From Chloroflexota bacterium (lineage in GTDB: Bacteria > Chloroflexota > UBA11872), in the NCBI GenBank assembly GCA_022824495.1, contig JAJDZU010000009.1, forward strand, positions 177,689 through 241,688: a stretch of DNA of 64,000 bases, given 5' to 3'. Under the pieces are notes generated by a model, which was not told the DNA's origin, made no database searches, and saw only the letters and a list, made by a program, of their open reading frames with translations. This document shows positions 36,128-44,775 of this stretch, one piece after another (position 1 is the stretch's first letter; each line of letters begins with the position of its first letter). The position numbers and the translations under genes were made by a program.

Positions 36128-36132
36128 CCGGC

Positions 36133-36627
36133 ATGGCGCACAAAGCATCGGTAGCGGACATTCGTGCAATCCGGTCCGAAACCGGCGCGGGAGTCATGGA
36201 AATCAAGCGAGCCATCGAAGATGCCGAGGGCGACCTCGACAAGGCCCGCGAACTCCTGGGTCAACGCGGTTCCCAGTTCTCCGCCAAGCGAGCGGAGCGC
36301 GAAACCAGGGAAGGCCTCGTCACAGCCTACGTGCATCCCGGCCGTCCCCTGGGCGCCTTGCTCGAGCTTAACTGCGAAACCGACTTTGTCGCCCGCACCG
36401 AGGACTTCACCACGCTCGCCCGTGACCTTGCCATGCACATCGCGGCCATGGCGCCGACACGCCTCAGCGATGACGATGACCGGGACCCGGACGACGACGG
36501 TCCGGCGCTGCTGAGCCAGCCATGGTTCCGGGACGGATCGCAGACCGTGGAGCAAGTCATCCAGGTGGCGGTTGCCAAGCTGGGCGAGAACATCCAGGTC
36601 GGACGCTTTAGCCGCTTCGAAATCTGA
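36133..36627 (+). CDS. tsf: Elongation factor Ts, short form
   Basis: EF-Ts recycles EF-Tu by exchanging GDP for GTP. The N-terminal UBA-like domain is present (VADIRAIRSETGAGVMEIKRAIEDAEGDLDKA), followed by GLVTAYVHPGRPLGALLELNCETDFVARTEDF, which contains the hallmark TDFVAR. The protein has about 164 residues with one dimerisation subdomain, much shorter than E. coli EF-Ts (283) and closer to the short forms of some other phyla. ATG 36133 has GGGAG at 10 bases; GTG 36124 overlaps the rpsB stop (GTGA) but has no spaced ribosome-binding site. The rpsB-tsf order is conserved in most bacteria. Confidence 0.95.
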   Translation: MAHKASVADIRAIRSETGAGVMEIKRAIEDAEGDLDKARELLGQRGSQFSAKRAERETREGLVTAYVHPGRPLGALLELNCETDFVARTEDFTTLARDLAMHIAAMAPTRLSDDDDRDPDDDGPALLSQPWFRDGSQTVEQVIQVAVAKLGENIQVGRFSRFEI

Positions 36628-36659
36628 CTACCGCCACGCCGACTCGAACTGGAGGGCCG

Positions 36660-37376
36660 ATGGTCGCACCTGGCCTCAAATATCGTCGCGTGCTCTTGAA
36701 AATCGGCGGCGAGTCGCTGGCGGGTGAACGAGCCTTCGGGATTGCCCCGCTGGCCGTGCAGGCACTGGCCGCGCGGATCGTCGAGGCGCTTGAACTGGGC
36801 GTCGAACTTGCCGTGGTCGTCGGCGGCGGCAACTTCTGGCGCGGCGGTGAGCACCGCAACATCAACCGCGCCACGGCCGACTACATCGGCATGCTCGGCA
36901 CGGTCATGAACGCCATGGCGCTCCAGGAAGCGGTCGAACGCCTGGACGTTCCCACCCGCGTACAGACTGCCATCGAAATGCGCGAGGTCGCCGAGCCGTA
37001 CATTCGCCGCAAGGCTGTCGCGCACCTGGAGGCCGGCCGGCTCGTGATCTTCGCTGCCGGCAGTGGTAATCCCTACTTCACCACTGACACCGCCGGCGCG
37101 CTGCGCGCCATGGAGATCGGCGCCGAGGCCCTCCTCAAGGCCACCAAAGTTGACGGCGCGTACACTGATGATCCAATGACGAATCCAAACGCCACCCGTA
37201 TCGAACGCACGACGTACCTGGACGCCCTCAACAACGGCCTGAAGATTTTGGACGCCACCGCCTTCAGTCTCTGCATGGACAATAATCTGCCCATCATCGT
37301 CTTCCGGCTGGAGGACGAGGGCAGCTTGGTGCGAGTGCTCGCCGGCCATCAGGTCGGCACGCTGGTCGCGGCCTGA
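36660..37376 (+). CDS. pyrH: UMP kinase
   Basis: PyrH phosphorylates UMP to UDP and belongs to the amino acid kinase family. Conserved parts are RVLLKIGGESLAGE, VVVGGGNFWRGGEH, DYIGMLGTVMNAMALQ, and the TTDTAGALRAMEIGAEALLKATKVDGAYTDDP block. The usual GNPYFTTDTA is also there. Length is 238 residues, normal. The ATG at 36660 has GGAGGG at good spacing. The gene follows tsf by 32 bases and precedes frr by 7, so it belongs to the same operon. Confidence 0.96.
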   Translation: MVAPGLKYRRVLLKIGGESLAGERAFGIAPLAVQALAARIVEALELGVELAVVVGGGNFWRGGEHRNINRATADYIGMLGTVMNAMALQEAVERLDVPTRVQTAIEMREVAEPYIRRKAVAHLEAGRLVIFAAGSGNPYFTTDTAGALRAMEIGAEALLKATKVDGAYTDDPMTNPNATRIERTTYLDALNNGLKILDATAFSLCMDNNLPIIVFRLEDEGSLVRVLAGHQVGTLVAA

Positions 37377-37383
37377 GCGCGCC

Positions 37384-37941
37384 ATGATCGACGAGTTCCT
37401 GCTGGACGGTGAGCGCCGGATGAGCCAGGCCGTCCTGCACCTCCGTCACGAGCTTGCCGGTATCCGCACCGGCCGTGCCTCGCCGGCCCTGATCCAGGAC
37501 CTCAGCGTTCCCTATTACGGCCAGCCGACCCCGCTCAAGCAGATCGCGGGCATCTCCGCGCCCGAGGCTCGTCTCCTCGTCGTGCAGCCTTGGGACAAAG
37601 CCGCCCTGCCGGATATCGAGCGGGCCCTGATCTCGTCGGACCTGGGCATAACCCCGTCGAATGACGGCAACGTGATCCACCTGCCCATCCCGCAACTGAG
37701 CGAAGACCGCCGCCGCGACCTCGTGCGCATCGTCCGCCAGCGTGCCGAAGACTCCAAGGTGGCCGTGCGCAACGTTCGGCGCGACGTGCACGACGACCTG
37801 CGTGAGCTTGTCCGCGAAAAGGAAGCCTCTGAGGACGACCTTCGCCGCTCTGAATCGCGGCTCCAGGACGTAACGGACAAGTACGTCGCCGCGATTGATG
37901 ATCTGAGCCGGCAGAAGGAAGACGAGGTGATGCAGGTCTGA
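37384..37941 (+). CDS. frr: Ribosome recycling factor
   Basis: RRF, with EF-G, splits the post-termination ribosome. The 185-residue sequence follows the family: LRHELAGIRTGRASPALIQDL, VPYYGQPTPLKQIA, the VQPWDKAALPDIERAL segment, LGITPSNDGNVIHLPIPQLSEDRRRDLVRIV, and a basic helix with AVRNVRRDVHDDLREL. It starts with ATG, seven bases after pyrH, and uppS follows after 17 bases. Confidence 0.96.
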   Translation: MIDEFLLDGERRMSQAVLHLRHELAGIRTGRASPALIQDLSVPYYGQPTPLKQIAGISAPEARLLVVQPWDKAALPDIERALISSDLGITPSNDGNVIHLPIPQLSEDRRRDLVRIVRQRAEDSKVAVRNVRRDVHDDLRELVREKEASEDDLRRSESRLQDVTDKYVAAIDDLSRQKEDEVMQV

Positions 37942-37958
37942 GCGGTCAACCCGGACGG

Positions 37959-38672
37959 GTGCCGGCACATGTCGCCATCATCATGGACGGCAACGGCCGC
38001 TGGGCCCAGCGCCGCGGTCTCGAACGCCAGGCCGGACATCGTGAAGGCGCCCGACGCGTTCGGGACATTGCAGCTGCCTGTATCGACCACGGGGTCCGCG
38101 TCCTGACCATTTACGCTTTTTCAACGGAAAACTGGGACCGCCCGGCCGACGAAGTCAGTTTTCTTATGGACCTCATTCCCGAGCGTCTCGAAGCCGAACG
38201 ATCCATGATCTTCGAACAGCAAGTGCGAATTCGCGTTCTCGGCGAGGTCGAGACGCTTCCCCTCCTCGACCGCGTGGCGGTCCGGGACATCGTGCGCCAG
38301 ACCGCCCGCCACGACGCGTTGGATCTCAACATTGCCTTCAACTACGGCGGACGCGCCGAAATCGTGCGGGCCGTTCGAAACCTGATTCGTGACGGTGTCC
38401 GCGCCGAGGATGTGACCGAAGACCTCGTGAGCCGTGCCATGTATACGGCTGGGCAACCGGATCCGGACCTGCTCATTCGCACCGGCGGCGACCAGCGCTC
38501 CAGCAATTTCCTGGTCTGGCAGTCCACCTACACCGAGTTCTACTTCTCGTCCATCCTCTGGCCTGACTTCACGAGGGAGGCGTTCGAAGCGGCCCTGGCC
38601 GACTTCGGTTCGCGGCAGCGCCGCTTTGGCCGCGTTCCCGTAGCCGCGCCCGGCGGGGCGAGCGACGCCTGA
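37959..38672 (+). CDS. uppS: Polyprenyl diphosphate synthase (undecaprenyl, UppS-type)
   Basis: A cis-prenyltransferase that builds the C55 carrier for cell-wall precursors. Signatures are VAIIMDGNGRWAQRRGL with the catalytic Asp, REGARRVRDIAAA, TIYAFSTENWDRP, NIAFNYGGRAEIV, and the C-terminal DPDLLIRTGGDQRSSNFLVWQ and YTEFYFSSILWPDF. GTG 37959 is used as start. The 237-residue length is typical. Its stop TGA overlaps the CTG that appears to start cdsA. UppS, dxr and ispG together indicate that isoprenoid supply by the MEP route feeds wall synthesis. Confidence 0.95.
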   Translation: MPAHVAIIMDGNGRWAQRRGLERQAGHREGARRVRDIAAACIDHGVRVLTIYAFSTENWDRPADEVSFLMDLIPERLEAERSMIFEQQVRIRVLGEVETLPLLDRVAVRDIVRQTARHDALDLNIAFNYGGRAEIVRAVRNLIRDGVRAEDVTEDLVSRAMYTAGQPDPDLLIRTGGDQRSSNFLVWQSTYTEFYFSSILWPDFTREAFEAALADFGSRQRRFGRVPVAAPGGASDA

Positions 38673-39466
38673 CGCCGCTCGCAGTTCGCGTCGCCACGGC
38701 CCTGGTCCTGGCGCCAGCCGTCCTGGCGCTGGCCTGGTGGCACCCCATCGCGCTGGCCGCCTCGATGGCGCTGGCGGCGGCCGTCATCGCATTCGAGATC
38801 GGTTCCATGTACGCCGCCAGCGGCCTGCGCGTCTCCCGGGGGGGCGGAGCGCTGCTGGCCGCCGCCCTGGTGGCACGTTGGGCTGTGGCGCCAGAGCAGC
38901 AACCCTGGGCCGATCTGGCCATCGGGGTCATCGCCGCCTATACGCTGCTGCGCCAGCTCTGGCATCCGCGCATGTACGGTCGCTTCACCAGCTGGGGCCT
39001 CGCCATTGCATCCGCGGCCTACGCCGGCGGCCTGCTGGGATTCCTCGTTCTGCTTCGCAAGCTCCCCGACGGATTCCTGTGGGTAGCCCTGGCTTTTGCC
39101 GTGACCTGGGCCTACGACACGTTCGGCTACCTGGTGGGACGCGGCCTGGGCCGCCGCGGATTCATGACCCATATCTCGCCTCGCAAAACCTGGGAGGGCG
39201 TGGCCGGCGGCATGCTGGCGGCAATCGTCGTCGTGGCCGCGTTCGCGCCGGTTCTTGGCTACGCCTGGTGGCTCGCCCTTCCCGTGGGATTCCTTTGGGG
39301 GCTTGCCGCGCAAGCAGGTGATCTGGTGGCGTCAATGCTCAAGCGTGATACCGGGCAAAAGGACTCCGGCCGCGTGATCCCCGGACATGGCGGCATGCTG
39401 GATCGGCTCGACGCCCTGCTCTTCGTGGCGCCCGCCGTGTTTGCCTTCGCCAGGCTCATCGCGTGA
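38669..39466 (+). CDS. cdsA: Phosphatidate cytidylyltransferase, apparent CTG start
   Basis: CdsA makes CDP-diacylglycerol in the membrane. The C-terminal family signature is complete: GDLVASMLKRDTGQKDSGRVIPGHGGMLDRLDALL. Upstream is FAVTWAYDTFGYLVGRGLG with the conserved Asp, then SPRKTWEG. It is a multi-helix membrane protein. The conserved N terminus (TPLAVRVATALVLAPAVLAL) begins at CTG 38669, which overlaps the uppS stop as CTGA, in exactly the geometry of the ATGA and GTGA junctions elsewhere in the window. No ATG, GTG or TTG is in frame before ATG 38765, which would remove the first helix. So a CTG start is the best reading. From there the protein has 265 residues. Confidence 0.9.
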   Translation: MTPLAVRVATALVLAPAVLALAWWHPIALAASMALAAAVIAFEIGSMYAASGLRVSRGGGALLAAALVARWAVAPEQQPWADLAIGVIAAYTLLRQLWHPRMYGRFTSWGLAIASAAYAGGLLGFLVLLRKLPDGFLWVALAFAVTWAYDTFGYLVGRGLGRRGFMTHISPRKTWEGVAGGMLAAIVVVAAFAPVLGYAWWLALPVGFLWGLAAQAGDLVASMLKRDTGQKDSGRVIPGHGGMLDRLDALLFVAPAVFAFARLIA

Positions 39467-40641
39467 TGTCAGCGACCGCGGCCGACGCTCATACCCGGCC
39501 CAGGCGCGTGGTGATCCTGGGGTCTACCGGATCCATCGGCGTCCAGACGCTCGAGGTCGTGCGCGCCCACCCGGATCGCTTCGAAGTGCTGGGTCTGGCC
39601 TGCGGGTCAAACTGCGACCTGCTGTACCGGCAGATACGTGAATTCCGCGCGCCGCTGGCCTGTGTCCGCGACATTGACCCGTCCGCCGGCGACTGGCCCG
39701 CTGCTACCGAGCGCCTGCCATACCCGGAGGGCATGGCCGAAATGGCCGCCCTGCCCGAGGCCGACATTGTCGTCGTGGCCACGGTCGGCGACGCCGGATT
39801 CCGCCCCACCGAGAGCGCCCTGCGTGCCGGCAATAACGTCGCCCTGGCCAGCAAGGAAATGCTCGTCATGGGCGGCGGTCTCTTCCGCACGCTTGCTGAT
39901 ACGTCCGGCGCCGCCATCCTGCCCATCGACAGCGAACACAGCGCAATCTGGCAGTGCCTCGCCGGCGAAGCGCCCGAAACCGTGCGTCGCCTGATCCTCA
40001 CCGCCTCCGGCGGACCCTTTCGCACCTGGACCCTGCCCGACATTCGAACGGCAACCGCCGACGAAGCGCTCGAGCACCCGAACTGGGACATGGGCGCCAA
40101 GATCACCATCGACTCGGCCAGCCTGCTCAACAAAGGCTTGGAAATCATCGAAGCCCGCTGGCTGTTTCAAGTGCCGTATTCCGCGATTAACGTAATCGTT
40201 CATCCCGAATCCATCGTGCACTCCATGGTTGAATTCCATGACGGTTCCATCAAGGCCCAACTCGGCGTGCCGGACATGCGCCTGCCAATTCAATACGCCA
40301 TCGGCTTCCCCGAACGCCTGCCCGAGGCCCACGCGCCCCTGGACCTTCGCACGCTCTCACGCTTGAACTTCGAGCAGCCGGATGAGCGCCGCTTCCCGCT
40401 GCTGGCAGCCGCACGAGCGGCGGGTTCCGCCGGCGGCACGGCCCCGGCCACCCTCTGCGGCGCCGACGACGCGGCCACAGCCTGGTTCATCGAAGGCGAT
40501 GGCCGTTTCGGCACCATGACCGACGCCGTCCTGGCCGCACTGGACGCCATACCCGCGGTGCCGCTGGACGATCTGGACGCGGCGCTCGCCGCACACCGGC
40601 GCGGCTTCGAATTCGTACGGGCGCGACTGGCTGACGCGTGA
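39466..40641 (+). CDS. dxr: 1-deoxy-D-xylulose-5-phosphate reductoisomerase
   Basis: Dxr commits carbon to the MEP isoprenoid pathway, turning DXP into MEP with NADPH. Seen in sequence are the nucleotide-binding VVILGSTGSIGVQTLEVV, NNVALASKEMLVMGG, the IDSEHSAIWQCL metal/substrate site, LTASGGPFR, the HPNWDMGAKITIDSASLLNKGLE block, and EARWLF. Length is about 391 residues. ATG 39466 overlaps the cdsA stop (TGATG); GTG 39463 is an alternative start. The rseP start overlaps its stop (GTGA). A true DXS must be encoded elsewhere, because the DXS-like gene at 19.3 kb lacks its catalytic residues. Confidence 0.96.
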   Translation: MSATAADAHTRPRRVVILGSTGSIGVQTLEVVRAHPDRFEVLGLACGSNCDLLYRQIREFRAPLACVRDIDPSAGDWPAATERLPYPEGMAEMAALPEADIVVVATVGDAGFRPTESALRAGNNVALASKEMLVMGGGLFRTLADTSGAAILPIDSEHSAIWQCLAGEAPETVRRLILTASGGPFRTWTLPDIRTATADEALEHPNWDMGAKITIDSASLLNKGLEIIEARWLFQVPYSAINVIVHPESIVHSMVEFHDGSIKAQLGVPDMRLPIQYAIGFPERLPEAHAPLDLRTLSRLNFEQPDERRFPLLAAARAAGSAGGTAPATLCGADDAATAWFIEGDGRFGTMTDAVLAALDAIPAVPLDDLDAALAAHRRGFEFVRARLADA

Positions 40642-42056
40642 ACCCCCTCGCGGCCCTCCTCAACAGCGAGGCGGGCCTGTTGGTCACGCTGCCGCTGGCC
40701 CTGCTCGTCCTCAGCGTCATCGTCTTTGTTCATGAACTCGGACACTTCGTTGCCGCTCGCAGATTCGGCGTCCACGTCAAGGAATTCGCCATTGGATTCC
40801 CGCCCCGCCTCAAGTCGGTGATGCGAGGTGGCAACACCTATGTCGCGGCTCGGATAACGCCGGATCCTATCGATGTGAGCGGGCGCCTGGTTCGCCTGTG
40901 GAGCGGTGATGCGGCGTCCAACCTTTCCAGAGCCGTCGTCGTCCTTGACGGCCAGGGCCCCTACCTGCGGGCCGACGCCGCGCACGCGGCCGCCAGCTCG
41001 GCCGCTGGCGTCGTTGTCGCCGGACTTCAATCCGTCCAGGACGCGATCGACCTTGCTGAAATGTCGATCCCGGTGATCGCCGTCACCCGCGAACACGCCG
41101 CCGCCATGCTGGCCGACGCGGCAGGTCGCGAGACCGTCATCGAGACCAGCCGAACCAAGGCCGGCGAGGACGAGACGCGTGTGCATATCGGTGCCACGCG
41201 TTTCGCGCTCAACCTCCTGCCGCTGGGCGGCTACGTACGCATGACCGGCGAGAGCGACGAGTTCAACGCGCCTGGCAGCTTCATGACGCGCCCGGCCTGG
41301 CAGCGCGGCCTCATTCTCTTGGCCGGACCGCTCATGAACGTCCTGCTCACACCCCTGTTCTTCCTTGTCGCGGCCATGATCGCGGACGTGACCGGCAGCG
41401 TCATTGCCGAGGTCGTCCCGGACTCGCCTGCGGCCCAGGCCGGCCTCCGGCAGGGCGATCAACTACTGCGCATCGGCGAGCGCGACATCGTCTCGCTGAC
41501 CGACGTCCGGGACTCCGTGCGCTCCGCCGCTGGCCGAGAAGTGACCATCGTCGTCATGCGAAACGAATCCCGGCTCACCGTCACTGCGGTGCCTCGTCTC
41601 AATCCGCCGCCGGGACAGGGTGCGTTGGGCATCCGCATGCGAGCCACCATCGGACCTGCGCCACTTCACCTGGCCGTCCCGCGCGCCTTTCAACGCACTT
41701 GGGACGCCTTGCTCTTGCTGCCTCGGGTCATCGGCGAGGCTCTGGCGGGCACCCAACCCTTGGAGCTGGCCGGACCCGTCGGCATTGTCCAAACCGTCGG
41801 AGTCGCCGCGCGCCAGGGACCCGAGATCGTCTTCATCCTGGCCGCGTTTCTCACCGCCCAGATCGGCCTGCTCAATTTGGTGCCCTGGCCCGGATTGGAC
41901 GGTGGACGCCTGATCTTCGTCCTGGTCGAACTCCTCACCGGCCGCCGCGTCCCGCCGCGACGCGAAGCCGCCTTCCATTTCGTGGGCATCATGCTGCTGC
42001 TCACGCTGGTGCTCTTCATCACCGTGGGCGACGTGCAACGCATTGCTGGCACCTGA
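40638..42056 (+). CDS. rseP: RIP site-2 metalloprotease RseP with an inserted domain
   Basis: An intramembrane zinc protease. HELGH is at residues 32-36 in the first helix, a PDZ domain follows (VIAEVVPDSPAAQAGLRQGDQLLRIG), and the third zinc ligand is in NLVPWPGLDGGRLIF. Between GFPPRLKSVMRGG (to about 65) and the usual ALNLLPLGGYVRM (from about 190) lies an extra region of about 120 residues (VVVLDGQGPYLRA, SSAAGVVVAGLQ, IPVIAVTREHAAAMLA). Its pattern looks like a protease-associated (PA) domain; this is inference. RseP-like proteases release anti-sigma factors or clear signal peptides. Start GTG 40638 overlaps the dxr stop. Length is 472 residues. Confidence 0.93.
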   Translation: MNPLAALLNSEAGLLVTLPLALLVLSVIVFVHELGHFVAARRFGVHVKEFAIGFPPRLKSVMRGGNTYVAARITPDPIDVSGRLVRLWSGDAASNLSRAVVVLDGQGPYLRADAAHAAASSAAGVVVAGLQSVQDAIDLAEMSIPVIAVTREHAAAMLADAAGRETVIETSRTKAGEDETRVHIGATRFALNLLPLGGYVRMTGESDEFNAPGSFMTRPAWQRGLILLAGPLMNVLLTPLFFLVAAMIADVTGSVIAEVVPDSPAAQAGLRQGDQLLRIGERDIVSLTDVRDSVRSAAGREVTIVVMRNESRLTVTAVPRLNPPPGQGALGIRMRATIGPAPLHLAVPRAFQRTWDALLLLPRVIGEALAGTQPLELAGPVGIVQTVGVAARQGPEIVFILAAFLTAQIGLLNLVPWPGLDGGRLIFVLVELLTGRRVPPRREAAFHFVGIMLLLTLVLFITVGDVQRIAGT

Positions 42057-42079
42057 GCGCCCCGCCTACCGTCCAGCCA

Positions 42080-42111
42080 ACCCGGCGCACCTCGGGCTCG
42101 AGGCGCCGGGT
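42080..42111. terminator. Strong hairpin between convergent rseP and oxidoreductase genes
   Basis: ACCCGGCG (from 42080) pairs with CGCCGGGT (to 42111), and CCTCG pairs with CGAGG inside around GGCT, with a two-base bulge. It lies between two convergent stops and probably ends transcripts from both sides. Confidence 0.65.
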
Positions 42112-42194
42112 GGCGTTACTGCCAGGCAGGCGGCGCCCTTTGACGTTAGAAGCGTCGCGAGACCCGCCAGCCTGACGGCTCACCACGGCCCGCG

Positions 42195-44342
42195 TTAGCC
42201 GGCCACCTGGAAGCTGACCTGATGCCAGCCCTCCGCGCCGTTCGGCGCTGGCGGCCTGGGGCCCACCGGTTGTGTCACGCCGCTGGCGTCCGTCGCGCGC
42301 ACCCTGGCGACGTGCCTGCCCGGTGTCGCCTCCCACTGGTGCACCCACTGCACCCACGTGTGCTTGCTGATCGGCAAGGCCAGCCGCGCTTCCTGCCAGT
42401 CGCCATTGTCGATCTGCACCTCAACCTTGCTGATGCCGCGGTTCTGCGCCCACGCCACGCCGGCAATCGGCTGCGGGCCGGGATTGATCGTCGCGGAAGG
42501 TCTGGGAACGTCGATCCGGGATTGCGTCTTCACCGGACCCTCCTTTGACCATCCCCGCGGAATCCAGTAACCGTTGAAGCCGTCCCATGTGGTGACTTCA
42601 ATCTCCTGCAGCCACTTGGTGGCTGATACGTATCCGTAGAGACCCGACACAATCAGGCGCGCCGGAAAGCCGTGCTCGAACGGCAGCGGTTCGCCGTTCA
42701 TGCCCACCGCCACCAGCGCTGGCCGTCCATCGAACGCCACGGCGGTCGGAAATCCAACCGTAAACCCGTCAACCGCCCGGCCCACGATCTGGGTGCCTTC
42801 AGGCTTCACCCCCGCGTGATTCACCAGGTGCCAGATCGGCACGCCCTGCCACGTGGCATTGCCAATCAGTTCGCCGCCCACTTCGTTGGAGACGCAGCAC
42901 AGCGTGATGAACTCCTCAAAGACCGAGAGCCCCAGAAGCTCCGGGAACGAAATGCTGTACGGGCGCTCCACCAGTCCCGTGATGTTGAGCCGCCAGTTGT
43001 TGACGTCCACCCGCGGAACTGAGAACGCCGTGTCAATGCGGTAGAAGTCGTCATTGGGCGTGACCAGCGGCGACACCCCGTCCACTCCCACCCTTGTCGT
43101 CGTCAGCGGTTGGACTGGCTCGGGGGTCGGCTCCGGCGTCGGCTCGGGCGTCGGTTCAGGTGTCGGCTCCGGTGTGGGTTCGGGCGTCGGCTCCGGCGTG
43201 GGTTCAGGCGTTGGCTCCGGCGTAGGTTCAGGCGTTGGCTCCGGCGTCGGTTCAGGCGTTGGCTCGGGCGTCGGTTCCGGTGTGGGTTCGGGCGTGGCCT
43301 CGGCCGTCGGTTCAGGCGTGGCCTCAGGCGTGGCGGCCGGCGTCGCGGTCTCCTCAGCGCTCGCTACCGCTACGGGTGTGGGTTCGGGCGTCGGGGTCGG
43401 CACCGCCGTTGGTGTCGCGGTGGCCGCCGGCGATGGGGTCGCCGCAACCGTCGGAGCTTCCGTGGGCGCGGCCGGCTCCGCGGCACTCGCCACCGCTACG
43501 GGTGTGGGTTCGGGCGTCGGAGTCGGCCCCGCCGGGGGCGCGGTTGGCGCCGGGGTTGGAGCTGCCAGCGCGCTCGGCGTCGGTATCGCCGCGACGGTCG
43601 GTGCTGCCGGCGGCGCCAGCGCCTGGGGTACCGGAGGCACGACCGACTCGGCCGCGCTGGACGCTGGGGTTGGGAGCGTCGCCGCCGCGCGGTCTTGCAC
43701 GGCTGGCAGCACCACATCCTCGCGCTTGGCCACCGCCACCTTGGCCCGCTCAATCAGATTGCGTCCCACGATGCCGGTGGCGACCGAAGTCGCCGCGACC
43801 AGCGTGGCAGTGCCAAGAAACAGCCGTCGCTGTCGCTGCATCGAGACGGCCGGCATCGCTGCGGTGGCAGCCGCCGGGGCCTCGATCACACGAATGAACC
43901 ACAACAGCACGGCGATCGCCGCACCCACCGAAATCACCGCCGCGGCTACCGCATGGACCGGCGTAGATTGGGCGTCGAACGCGTTCGCCAGCCCTGCCAG
44001 GATTCCAAAGCCGGCAAAGCCCGCCACCGCCGCCGGCCGCGACAGCAGGGCCACCACCCCGAACGTCGTGCCGAAGATCGCGCTGAGCACGACAAGAAAG
44101 ATGACCAGCGCCAGCTTGTCGCTGGTGCCGAACACGCTGATCGCAAACTCTTCCATCGCCCGCGGACTCAGATCCACGATCCGGCCGCTCATCGATACCA
44201 GCAGCGACGGCAAACCGCCGAAGATCCCGGCGTACAGTTCGCTTACGCCAACAGCCAGCAGCCCGGACAGGAGCCCCGCCAGGCCGCCGCGCGCCATAAC
44301 GCTTTTCTCGGGGATCCGCCGCCCCGCCCTCTCGTCAGCCAT
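42195..44342 (-). CDS. Membrane-anchored molybdopterin-dependent oxidoreductase (sulfite oxidase fold)
   Basis: The N terminus (residues about 15-160) has four membrane helices, and a fifth hydrophobic segment follows near 173-192. Next comes a long Pro/Thr/Ala linker (about 225-410) with 15 perfect TPEP units, then the molybdopterin domain (about 415-715). That domain starts RIDTAFSVPRVDVNNWRLNI and contains ITLCCVSNEVGG, whose Cys in CVSN would bind molybdenum, and GFPARLIVSGLYGYVSATKW. The C-terminal beta-sandwich (GVAWAQNRGISKVEVQIDNG) is the dimerisation domain of this family. The catalytic part would sit outside the membrane on a stiff spacer. Substrate unknown. The gene is convergent with rseP. 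Confidence 0.88.
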   Translation of the reverse strand: MADERAGRRIPEKSVMARGGLAGLLSGLLAVGVSELYAGIFGGLPSLLVSMSGRIVDLSPRAMEEFAISVFGTSDKLALVIFLVVLSAIFGTTFGVVALLSRPAAVAGFAGFGILAGLANAFDAQSTPVHAVAAAVISVGAAIAVLLWFIRVIEAPAAATAAMPAVSMQRQRRLFLGTATLVAATSVATGIVGRNLIERAKVAVAKREDVVLPAVQDRAAATLPTPASSAAESVVPPVPQALAPPAAPTVAAIPTPSALAAPTPAPTAPPAGPTPTPEPTPVAVASAAEPAAPTEAPTVAATPSPAATATPTAVPTPTPEPTPVAVASAEETATPAATPEATPEPTAEATPEPTPEPTPEPTPEPTPEPTPEPTPEPTPEPTPEPTPEPTPEPTPEPTPEPTPEPTPEPVQPLTTTRVGVDGVSPLVTPNDDFYRIDTAFSVPRVDVNNWRLNITGLVERPYSISFPELLGLSVFEEFITLCCVSNEVGGELIGNATWQGVPIWHLVNHAGVKPEGTQIVGRAVDGFTVGFPTAVAFDGRPALVAVGMNGEPLPFEHGFPARLIVSGLYGYVSATKWLQEIEVTTWDGFNGYWIPRGWSKEGPVKTQSRIDVPRPSATINPGPQPIAGVAWAQNRGISKVEVQIDNGDWQEARLALPISKHTWVQWVHQWEATPGRHVARVRATDASGVTQPVGPRPPAPNGAEGWHQVSFQVAG
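43116..43295 (-). repeat. In-frame 12-base tandem repeat coding TPEP x15
   Basis: Fifteen consecutive 12-base units encode residues 350-409 of the oxidoreductase linker. Codon third positions vary among units, so the amino acid repeat is kept more strictly than the DNA repeat. Confidence 0.85.
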
Positions 44343-44775
44343 CCGAGCCTCCTGCGCACACCGTGCTCACAATCAATTCAAATGTGCGTGTGGCCGAATT
44401 GGGTGCTACAGGCGGCGCCAGTCGTCGTTGCTCGGAATGTTGCGAGCAGTGGCCTCTCCGGTTCCCGGTGCCCGGTTTAGGCACGGCATTCTTCTTTGGA
44501 AACACAGGCAATCGCCGCAAACAGTCTCCCGATACCCGCCCCCCATTCTATGGCGAATGGCAGCACGTCGATGCGTGGTTGGCAGGTGGTTCTGTGCGGC
44601 TGGTGACATATCTCAGAGCGGCAAACTGCCGCATGGCCCCGATGCTGGAACAGCGCGTCGCCCAGCTCGGTAACCTGACGAAAGTTCGGGCCTGTAGAAT
44701 CCTCTGGGCTTGTCGTACCCTGTGGTCGTTTTCCCCGCCACGGTGGCGGGGCACGCCTACGAAAGGCACCCCCAG
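44343..44775. other. Intergenic region between divergent genes
   Basis: No gene seen. It separates the oxidoreductase from the MGDD-repeat protein gene and must hold promoters for both. A TAGAAT at about 44695 may be a -10 for the latter. A palindrome lies at 44733-44751. Confidence 0.5.
44733..44751 (+). promoter_or_regulatory. 19-base palindrome in the leader of the MGDD-repeat gene
   Basis: CCCCGCCAC and GTGGCGGGG flank a single G. It lies 24 bases before the ATG, so it could be a leader hairpin affecting translation or a protein-binding site. Confidence 0.4.

Noticed and set aside
43116..43295. CRISPR-like array
   Set aside because: The regular 12-base units are in-frame codons for TPEP in a protein linker, with no spacers.
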